Source: Biscogniauxia marginata (lineage: Eukaryota; Ascomycota; Sordariomycetes; Xylariales; Xylariaceae). From it: a stretch of 64,000 bases of DNA. The translations under genes were made by a program, and so were the position numbers. The stretch covers positions 186,001 to 250,000 of the forward strand of contig MU404082.1 in NCBI GenBank assembly GCA_022695795.1. Reading direction: 5' to 3'. Of this stretch, positions 56,744 to 64,000 are shown piece after piece. A model generated the notes under the pieces. That model saw only the letters and a list, made by a program, of their open reading frames with translations, was not told the origin of the DNA and ran no database searches. Every line of letters begins with the position of its first letter. Positions within the stretch are counted from its first letter, which is position 1.

Positions 56744-59212
56744 TCATTTCCCATCGTCTGACGCGTCAGAGTCCGCGAACATGTCAACAGCTCGCATGCG
56801 CCTCCTCGGCTTCTGTAGTTCCTTCGATGGCAACGCGCCGCTCTCTGACTCCCCTGTCATCCCCACATCATCCCCGTCATCTTTGTTCTCTTCGTGCTCC
56901 GTATCAGTCGGATCTTGATCCATTGGTTCTCCATCATCATCTTCATCCATAGGTACTCCGTCAATATCGCTATCGAGATCCACATCCAGCATATCCTCGT
57001 CTATTACGTCGCCATCGACGTCACTTCCCGTATTCCCAACCTCCTCATTATTGTAGCCTGTCTCCACGCTAGCGGATATGGGCAAGAATCCCTTTTGCTC
57101 GGCCTGAGCGCCAGGCCCGGCTTCAACAGGCTTCCATTTATTGGTTTTCCTAGGCTCCTCTTCCACTTGCTCTTCCTTCTTAGCGCTAGGAGGGTTCTCG
57201 AAGGTGTGAGTGAATAGTTGCTGGCTCTCGTTTGGAAATGCACACCAGCCTTCCCAGAGACTAAGTACGAGACCAACGCTGCGTTTCCACTTCTCGGCTC
57301 TAAGCCGGCCCCAGTTGAGGCGTTCGGCCGTGAGCCCTAGAGTCTCGAAGACTTTGCTCTGTTTGAGGGCAGTCTCGAAGAGCTGGCGGTAACGCCAGGC
57401 ATGCCGGACCCCGCTCGTGGCCGACGACGAAAGGATGTCGCTCACGATGTAAAGACCCACTAGACTTGAACCGCTCGTATCTTGTGCCTCGGTCGATTTT
57501 GCAACTACGTCCTCAGGCAAAGGTGTCGAGTCCTGTGATACACGGGCAGGCTCTCCATCATCTCCATTCTTCTTGTATTCTGGGTTAGCGGACGTAAGTG
57601 CAAATGGTTTTACAATGTTGGTGACGATCATATCAACTATCTCATCCGCCCCTCGGCTTGAATGCGTGATGGCGAATGTCGTGACCCGAGCAACGTCCCC
57701 CTTTCGAATCCTGCCTAGCGTTGTCGGAAGGCGTGCCAGTAGATGCGTCAATCTCGCCTTGTCTAGAGGGTTTAGGTATGTTTTCTCAGTATCCGCACCT
57801 TCTGTCTGCTTGTTACCCTCGTCCTCGTAGTCTTCTTCATCAGACGAGTTGTACTCCGAGTCAGATACGAATTCGTCGATCGCAGTAGCGTACTCGTAAA
57901 CTAAAGGTTTCTCAGGCGTCTTCCAAGCATGGCTTCCTTCGAAGAGGGGCAAATACTTTCCCTGTCGACCGGGATTCGCCTGAGTACCTGTGATGACCTC
58001 CCATAGCCGCCAACGATACCAAACCCCACCTTCGCTGCGCGCATCCCAGAGCCATGCCCACTTCTCGTCTCTCTGCACATCAGGCCGGGACATAAGAAGC
58101 GCCTCGAATTCTGGGCCATGCTCTAGGACTGATTCGACAACCTTGTGGATAAGCTGGATCTGCTTGATATCCCTAGGTGCTTGCACTGGGACGTATAGAA
58201 TGCTACGTTGCATGGGACCAGTACCTGCCGGATCGTAAGACGAGGGGGGAGCGAACCCACGGTGGAATCCACCTGGCCGGTAAGAGTTGCTATCGTTTCC
58301 TTGGGGGACAGGTTTAGCGCCGAAGGCATGTGACGTAGAAGAGGACGTGAGACTCGAAGTCACAGTAGTGGAAGCAACGGCGGAAGATAGATGTCTGTGG
58401 AGTGATAAGTAGAACCCGTAGCCCAGGTATCTATTTTGCAGCGAGCTGACCGCGCCGTCAAGGTCAGTTGCTGGAGTTTCTTGTGACAAGGTGACGATTG
58501 CCGCCATTGATTTCCTCTCAGACCCCCCAGTATTCGCAGACGGCAGTATCTTTACATTTTCCACATTGAGGTTTTCTGGCATCAGGGCCTTGATCACCGC
58601 GGGCGAGGTTCCCGGGGGCAAGTTGGCTAGCCGTAGAGTAGGCCGTGCTATTGCCTTCTCCTCAGCGATATCCCTCGCCCTTGCATCAGCCTCATCATCA
58701 CTGGTATCGAAAGCTCGCGGGATTCCCTTGGGTTTATGAACGACGCTGCCGTCACCATCGTCGTCGTGGTACCCAAGTCTACCTCTAGCTTCGTCTGGGC
58801 CTCGTCTATTGAAGGGTTGCTGGTAGTTATCGAATTTCTTCTTGCCGAAAGCCGTAGGTGCTGGGCCGAGGGACCCAGGTCCGCTCTTCATGGCCGAACC
58901 ACCAGGCGGCGCGCCGAAATGTCTCTTTGCTGGCCCTCCGCCTCCAAACGCGGCATTCCCGCCCGGTCGACCGAAAGGCGCGCCTTGCTGGCGTCCCCGT
59001 GGACCATGACTGTCTCCGTCACCGCCATCATCGCCATCGTGGTCAAAACTCTTGACGAAGGTCTCGTAGACGGCAGCAGTTTCCTCGGCCTCTCGCTTGC
59101 GTTTCGCCTCGACGTCGGCTTTCTGTTTTTCGAAGGCGGACTGTTTGGACGGCTTTTGCAGCTTGGCCTCGACGTCTGGGAAGTCGGCGAGTTTCTTAGA
59201 TGAAGAGGACAT
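56744..59212 (-). CDS. U2 snRNP-associated SR140/U2SURP-like splicing protein (RRM-SURP-CID)
   Basis: This single-exon, 822-residue protein begins at the ATG before SSSSKKLADFPDVEAKL, a start motif of this family. A Gly/Arg-rich region (about 65-165) precedes an RRM (about 190-280, PTLRLANLPPGTSPAVIKAL, then ILPSANTGG and YLGYGFYLSLHRHL). A SURP module follows at about 350-415 (QLIHKVVESVLEHGPEFEAL, then WAWLWD and WYRWRLWE). A CID/RPR domain spans about 490-680 (LDKARLTHLLARLPTTLGRI, then FAITHSSRGADEIVDMI and LYIVSDILSSSATSGVRHAW). The C-terminus is acidic with a basic patch (KPRRRMRAVDMF). This order is that of human SR140, a U2 snRNP partner at the branch site, so a nuclear role in 3' splice-site recognition is likely. 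All key domains are present; lack of introns in such a long gene is a minor curiosity. Confidence 0.9.
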   Translation of the reverse strand: MSSSSKKLADFPDVEAKLQKPSKQSAFEKQKADVEAKRKREAEETAAVYETFVKSFDHDGDDGGDGDSHGPRGRQQGAPFGRPGGNAAFGGGGPAKRHFGAPPGGSAMKSGPGSLGPAPTAFGKKKFDNYQQPFNRRGPDEARGRLGYHDDDGDGSVVHKPKGIPRAFDTSDDEADARARDIAEEKAIARPTLRLANLPPGTSPAVIKALMPENLNVENVKILPSANTGGSERKSMAAIVTLSQETPATDLDGAVSSLQNRYLGYGFYLSLHRHLSSAVASTTVTSSLTSSSTSHAFGAKPVPQGNDSNSYRPGGFHRGFAPPSSYDPAGTGPMQRSILYVPVQAPRDIKQIQLIHKVVESVLEHGPEFEALLMSRPDVQRDEKWAWLWDARSEGGVWYRWRLWEVITGTQANPGRQGKYLPLFEGSHAWKTPEKPLVYEYATAIDEFVSDSEYNSSDEEDYEDEGNKQTEGADTEKTYLNPLDKARLTHLLARLPTTLGRIRKGDVARVTTFAITHSSRGADEIVDMIVTNIVKPFALTSANPEYKKNGDDGEPARVSQDSTPLPEDVVAKSTEAQDTSGSSLVGLYIVSDILSSSATSGVRHAWRYRQLFETALKQSKVFETLGLTAERLNWGRLRAEKWKRSVGLVLSLWEGWCAFPNESQQLFTHTFENPPSAKKEEQVEEEPRKTNKWKPVEAGPGAQAEQKGFLPISASVETGYNNEEVGNTGSDVDGDVIDEDMLDVDLDSDIDGVPMDEDDDGEPMDQDPTDTEHEENKDDGDDVGMTGESESGALPSKELQKPRRRMRAVDMFADSDASDDGK

Positions 59213-60454
59213 GGTTAGTCGGATAGGTAATAAAAGAGGGATTTCTACGTGGTGATTCGCATTCTGTCGGGTCGTGTGTTGTAGGCTATTGATGTGATTT
59301 CGAGACGTCGATCGTGTATGGGCGCGTGTAGTCGACAGATTCGTTGTTGAGTGTAGCTAAATTGTCGCTCTAGGGGGGTACCTAAAAGAAGGTGTCGGTG
59401 GTTCTTGGCACCGATGCCGATGGATGCATCTACTACTACTAATTAATTAGGTGTGGTTGACACTAAGACCACCGCTAAAATAGCTACTTAGGTACGGATT
59501 ACCTTTGCGAATAGGTCCCAAACGACCCTTGTGTACCTATTACATGCATTCTAAATAAACATAATCTACTACATACCTAGGTAGGTAGGTAGGTAATCAT
59601 TGTGGTGTTGTTCTTGTATAACATAAGATAACAACTTCCATTGTAACGTATTCTCCTAGGTATGTACCTCGATAAGTTACAAAGTTCCAGACTCCCCTAA
59701 GGCACGTTCCTGTAAGCCGTGATAAATAGGGTGAGATCATGAAAGCGTACTATATCTAAGAAGAGGATCTTCCAGCTTCAAGGAAGAAGTAAATGATACG
59801 ACAATAAGTTTATGTATCGACGAAGAGATGCTAAACCCCCCTTAGCCATAACTCAACACTTACATACCTACTAAGCTAGACTGCTGTCTATAACAGGCAT
59901 GCTCCTTATCGACAGAATTTCAGTCTTCCTATACCGACGATATACGAGCCGTCGGATGGATTTCGGCCTCCCTTCCCCCCTTCACAGTACCTAAGGGATA
60001 GATAGTATATATTAAATCTGAGGAAGAGGGGGGAAGATAGTACTAATATTTATTGTCCACAAAAAAATGGCACCACCAAGCGACTCTCTATTATCTGGAC
60101 ATATCTAGTCAACGGCGCCCTCTCGCTTTCGAGGATCCTTTAGGTAATAAATACCTCTCTCTAACCCACATCGGACTGATCACTATCGCGAGCAGGTGGG
60201 GTCAAGCCACGAAGTTTTATGATGTGATATGTCTCTATACATATCATATAACCTACACGACTTATAGATAAAGTACACTTCCCCGTCTGTAATATATGTT
60301 CTCTCTCTATCTGCCTTTCTTATAGAAATCAACCTAAAGGTTTAAGCGATCGAAAACAAAGTAAGCGTATCTATATATATACCATATACATATATATATC
60401 TTCTCTTGTATTATCCCTCATTCTCCCTTCCTCCCTTCCTCCCTTGCCCCCGTC
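59213..60454. promoter_or_regulatory. Divergent spacer between the SR140-like gene (-) and the flavoenzyme (+)
   Basis: These 1.24 kb hold both promoters. Contents: (TAGG)n at 59578-59596, TATA-like runs (CTATATATATATACC at 60371-60385 and CATATATATATATC at 60388-60401) 55-85 bases before the flavoenzyme start, and a CTTCC/CCTCCCTTCC pyrimidine tract at 60425-60445. No separate gene was recognised. Confidence 0.5.
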
Positions 60455-61972
60455 ATGACCGACCCCTACACCCCACCCCGCAGCATCCTGATCATCGGCT
60501 CGGGTGTCTTCGGCCTCAGCACCGCGCTCGCGCTATCCCAGCGCCCGCTCTTCGCGCAGACGCGCATCACGGTGCTAGACCGCTCCCCGGACCCCGGCGT
60601 GTTCCCGTCCAGCGACGCCTCCTCGATCGACTCGTCGCGCATCATCCGCGCCGACTACGCAGACCGCGCCTACGCGGCCCTGGCCTCCGCCGCCATCCGC
60701 CAGCACTGGCGGGTGCCCGGCCCGGACTCGGTCGGCGGCGAGGGTCGGTACAGCGAGAGCGGGCTGCTGGTCGCCGCCGCCGAAGAGCAGCCTCCATCTT
60801 CTTCTTCTTCTTCTTCTTCTTCTTCTTCTACAACAACGGGAACAGCAACAACAAAGACGACGGGCCTCGAGTACGTCAAGCGCAGCTACGCGAACGCGCG
60901 GGATCTCGCGCGCGCGGAGGGGCGCCCCGCGAGCTCGGTGCGCGCCCTGCCGAGCGCGGCGGACGTGGGCCGGGCGGCGGGGACGGGGGGTCGGCTCGGG
61001 ACCTGGGGGTACCTGAACGAGGGGAGCGGGTGGGCCGACGCCGAGGCCAGCATGCGGTGGACGTACGCGCGGGCCGTGGCGACGGGGCGCATCGAGTTCG
61101 TCAACGGGCGGGCGAAGCGGCTCGAGACGGACGACGAGGACCGTCGGGTCACGGGCGTGAAGCTGGCCAGCACGGAGGGGGACGGGGACGGGGAGACGAA
61201 GACGCTGTCGGCCGACCTCGTAGTCGTCGCGGCCGGGGCCTGGACGCCCTCGCTGGTCGACCTCTCGGGGCAGGCCGTCGCCACGGGCCAGGTCATCGCG
61301 TACCTGCACATCACAGAAGAAGAGCAGGCGCAGCTCGAAAAGAACCCAGTATTACTAGACCTGACGGACGGGCTGTTCGTCATACCGCCGCGGAACCGCG
61401 TGTTGAAGGTGGCCCGGCACAGTTACGGGTACCTGAACCCGACGACCGTAGCGCAGCCCCCGCTGGGGAGACCAAACGCCCAGCCCCAACTCCAACCCCG
61501 TCAAGAACAGGGCTCGTCGTCCAAGCCCGTCGTCGTCTCGCTGCCACTGACGCACCTAGACGACGCCGGCATCGCGATCCCGCCGGAGGGCGAGGCGGCG
61601 CTGCGCGAGGGGCTGCGGAGGCTCGTGCCGTTGCCGGGGTTGCGCGATCGCCCGTTCTTCAAGACGCGCCTGTGCTGGTACACCGATACGCCGACGGCTG
61701 ACTGGATCGTCGACTACCATCCCCAGTGGCGGGGCCTGTTTGTAGCTACCGGCGGCAGCGGGCACGCCTTCAAGTTCCTGCCGGTGCTAGGAGATAAGAT
61801 TGCGGACTGCATCGTCGGCAGCCCTTCGGAGGAATTCAAGGAGAAGTGGAGATGGAGAGAGGTCGAGGATGTTGAAAAGGTTATTGCGACGGAAGACGGG
61901 AGCAGAGGAGGTAAACCCGGACTTGTGCTCAGCGAAGAGTGGGAGAAGAGGAGCCATAATCCAAAGCTTTAA
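60455..61972 (+). CDS. Sarcosine / fructosyl-amine-oxidase-like FAD enzyme
   Basis: This is an intronless 505-residue protein of the monomeric-sarcosine-oxidase family, which oxidises secondary amines such as N-methyl or N-fructosyl amino acids and releases hydrogen peroxide. The Rossmann FAD motif is ILIIGSGVFGLSTALALSQR (glycines 15-20). Next comes SSRIIRADYADRAYAALA, a segment conserved in fungal fructosyl-amine and saccharopine-type oxidases. The covalent FAD cysteine is Cys407 in FFKTRLCWYTDTPTADWIV. The C-terminal GGSGHAFKFLPVLGDKIAD supports the same family. A run of serines and threonines (about 114-130), encoded by an uninterrupted TCT repeat, is inserted after GLLVAAAEEQ. The C-terminus (SHNPKL) does not end in a clear PTS1 tripeptide, though many relatives are peroxisomal. 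The substrate is undetermined. It is very GC-rich relative to its flanks. Confidence 0.88.
   Translation: MTDPYTPPRSILIIGSGVFGLSTALALSQRPLFAQTRITVLDRSPDPGVFPSSDASSIDSSRIIRADYADRAYAALASAAIRQHWRVPGPDSVGGEGRYSESGLLVAAAEEQPPSSSSSSSSSSSTTTGTATTKTTGLEYVKRSYANARDLARAEGRPASSVRALPSAADVGRAAGTGGRLGTWGYLNEGSGWADAEASMRWTYARAVATGRIEFVNGRAKRLETDDEDRRVTGVKLASTEGDGDGETKTLSADLVVVAAGAWTPSLVDLSGQAVATGQVIAYLHITEEEQAQLEKNPVLLDLTDGLFVIPPRNRVLKVARHSYGYLNPTTVAQPPLGRPNAQPQLQPRQEQGSSSKPVVVSLPLTHLDDAGIAIPPEGEAALREGLRRLVPLPGLRDRPFFKTRLCWYTDTPTADWIVDYHPQWRGLFVATGGSGHAFKFLPVLGDKIADCIVGSPSEEFKEKWRWREVEDVEKVIATEDGSRGGKPGLVLSEEWEKRSHNPKL
60797..60829. repeat. (TCT)n microsatellite inside the flavoenzyme coding region
   Basis: About eleven TCT units encode the poly-Ser tract, in frame with the gene. 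Confidence 0.9.
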
Positions 61973-62835
61973 TACATGAGTTTGATTAAATCTACCGTCA
62001 AGAACTTGGAAGGCAATATCACATTGGTTACGAGATCACTAAAAAGAAAGATTTGGGCCAGAGTCATATCCGTGGAGTGAGATGTATTTCTTTATCTACT
62101 TAAGTAGGCATCTCTACTAACGGCGTCATTTACTACAAAGACCAAGGCGCATATGCGAGGCATCCGTTGCTATCAATCATCAAGCAAAGGAAGCAATAGG
62201 CATCAGCCAGGGACTTTGCAAGTATTTCACACGCAGGTTATCATGATTAACGCCATTCGGCAATCAATGTGCTGCGTGTATATATCGAGCGCATCTGTCA
62301 GAGCAGAGCACTGTGAACCGGCAACTATGGGCATCATTCAAAACGTAGATGCAGTATGCCAGCAACTCTCGACCACCTCCACAGGTCTCTTCCTTTCCTC
62401 GCATTTTCACCCCCCCCCCCCTCCTCGACCAAATTAAGACGGCATCCTCGTCCAGCGCATGTACCGTCGAAGAATGCCACGGTGCAATCTATGTAAGCCA
62501 TCTGACCAGGTCTCTAGACATTTTCCGTGAAGAAAATAATCACCCGCATCTTCAAGTTTAGAAATCCATTCCTTTGTAGAACGCCAATGCAATGCAATGT
62601 AGGGTAATAGCAATGATACAAGTGAGGTAAAAAGACCGTGGACGGAGTGACGGTGCCATCGTCCACAATGTCCAGATCAACGCGAGCTCGTAATGACAAA
62701 TATCGTAAAATCATGAAGGGCTGTACTCGTACAGATGCCCGGTGGAGGAGAGGGCACGGGTAGAAGCGAAGAGCACGCATCAGGAACCATCTCGGTTCCG
62801 CTGAAAACTATCCTGCTTGTGACCATCGAGAATCA
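61973..62835. other. Convergent spacer between the flavoenzyme and TBP genes
   Basis: No gene was seen. A poly(C) run at 62411-62420 and AT-rich 3' flanks are the only features. Confidence 0.4.
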
Positions 62836-63795
62836 CTAGACCTTGCGGAAGTCTACTTTGTGTTAGTAAATGACTACCTAAAAACAATATGATGAGCCTA
62901 CCTTGGAGCACAGGATAGATCATTTCAAAAGCCTGGTAGATCTCCTCACGAACTTTCGCACCAGTGAGGACAATCTTGCCGCTGACGAATATCAGGAGTA
63001 CGATCTTTGGCTTGATCATACGGTAGATCAGACCAGGGAACAGCTCAGGTTCGTAAGAGCTGAAGTTGTGGTGGCGAGAGGCCAAACCCTCGAGGCGAAT
63101 CGGGAACTTGATGTCGCAACTACCAACAATATTCTGGATCTTGAAGTCGGTAAACTTGGCGTTGAAGCCAAGCTTCTGGATGATACGGGCGTACTTGCGG
63201 GATGCAAGCTTCGAATCGTCTTCAGACTTCGCACCGGTAACGACCATCTTGCCCGAGGCAAAAATGAGAGCGGTAGTCTTGGGCTCGCGAATGCGCATAA
63301 TGACGGCAGCAAATCGCTAGATACATAGTCAACGCACTGATCTTGATATCATGCGAACTAGCAAGGATACCGATAGAGCTATCGATACATACCTTTGGAT
63401 TGTACTCCGCATTTCTCGCATGCAAGGCGATCGTCTTCAAGTCCAGACGGCAATCAAGGTTGACCGTCGCAACGATGTTTCTTTCGCATGCGAGGTAAGC
63501 CAAGGTTCAGTGATGCAAATGGTTCAGATTATACATACTGCAAGGTAGGAGTCAGACCACTTCCACCCTGAGTCGCGGCAGGAGTCGCAGCAGGTGTGGC
63601 GGGAGTCACCCCGGTACCGTTGGCAGCCTGGCCGGCTTGCGGGACAGCGCCATTCACAGATCCCTGACCGTTCTTCTCGGAGCCGAAGGAGGGAGGCGTG
63701 ATATCGCCAGCACCACCGGGGAAGGAGAGAGAGCCGGGAGCAGTGAAGGCCTTGGCCTGCGCGGCAGTCGAAGGGTGGGTTTGAATGCCCTCCAT
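62836..63795 (-). CDS. SPT15: TATA-binding protein (TBP)
   Basis: TBP binds promoter DNA for all three nuclear RNA polymerases. Four exons (63795-63539, 63480-63393, 63316-62902, 62855-62836) join to 259 residues. The N-terminal 84 residues are variable, Ala/Pro/Thr/Gly-rich ([17 protein letters not shown]). The saddle core starts at [20 protein letters not shown] and has the two pseudo-repeats: first [19 protein letters not shown], with [15 protein letters not shown]; second [25 protein letters not shown], then [16 protein letters not shown]. The last exon encodes only VDFRKV after a split codon; standard TBPs end in DFRKV-like sequence, so the ending is as expected. Introns have GTATGT/GTAGGC donors and AG acceptors. 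All DNA-contact phenylalanine and lysine regions seem intact. The start is the first ATG of the exon; its promoter lies in the last 200 bases of the window. Confidence 0.97.
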
Positions 63796-64000
63796 CTTGT
63801 TTGCGATAGGTTCTCAGATGTGTCTCCACACGTGAGTTGATATCAGAGTATGCAGTGCTAAAAAGCCACACCAGGTCAGAACCAGTTAAAAAGATCGCGA
63901 GCGGAATGTTTTCAAGTAGGCAGGGTTGATGCACAAGATTGCGCGAATGCGAAAGTCAGGTAATGGTGCGGATGATGAGAGAGGGAAGAACATTTTGTTT

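Noticed and set aside
60406..61701. 431-codon frame overlapping the flavoenzyme
   Set aside because: Out-of-frame shadow: the overlapping frame carries the FAD motif and covalent-FAD cysteine, this one carries none.

Overview
The window is nuclear DNA from a filamentous ascomycete, most likely a Sordariomycete. Genes are spliced, with short introns (about 50-90 nt) carrying GTATGT/GTAAGT-type donors, CTAAC/CTGAC-type branch points and YAG acceptors. Coding regions are GC-rich and are separated by AT-richer spacers holding (TAGG)n/(TACC)n and other microsatellites. The protein families are typical of mould genomes: BBE-type secreted FAD oxidases, Clr5 proteins, copper-fist regulators and sarcosine/fructosyl-amine-oxidase-like enzymes. 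No tRNA, rRNA, CRISPR array or intact transposon was recognised.

Layout. At 0-20 kb are the 3' part of a HUL5/UBE3C-type HECT ubiquitin ligase (+), a small secreted or membrane-anchored protein (+), a six-exon NTF2 gene (-) whose model needs two GC-AG introns, a nine-exon BRE4-like membrane protein with FUSC/DUF2421-type regions (+), a secreted histidine-acid-phosphatase-superfamily enzyme (+) and a secreted FAD-linked oxidase (+). At 20.6-27.4 kb is NOT1, the scaffold of the CCR4-NOT complex (+). At 27.4-39 kb is a gene-poor, AT-rich accessory block. It holds a small secreted cysteine-free protein (32.5 kb), a four-helix membrane-protein gene broken by a 4-bp duplication (35.2 kb), an unrecognised ORF (36.8 kb) and decayed coding relics, including an arylsulfatase N-terminal half with in-frame stops (38.3-38.8 kb). 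At 39-44 kb are a YtcJ-type amidohydrolase (+) and a TDA3-like FAD oxidoreductase (+). At 44.5-60 kb, all on the minus strand, are a Clr5-domain protein, an arginine-rich HEL117-like protein, a copper-fist regulator and an SR140/U2SURP-like splicing protein. At 60-64 kb are a sarcosine/fructosyl-amine-oxidase-like flavoenzyme (+) and the TATA-binding protein gene (-).

How the genes work together. There is no operon and no convincing secondary-metabolite cluster. Housekeeping genes for proteolysis, nuclear transport, mRNA decay, splicing and basal transcription are interleaved with accessory genes for secreted or redox enzymes. The contrast between the conserved GC-rich segments and the 27-39 kb block of relics suggests a locally fast-evolving compartment. 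I did not find a clearly new biological system. The most checkable oddities are the two GC-AG introns in NTF2, the 4-bp duplication that breaks the 35.2-kb gene, and the arylsulfatase relic.
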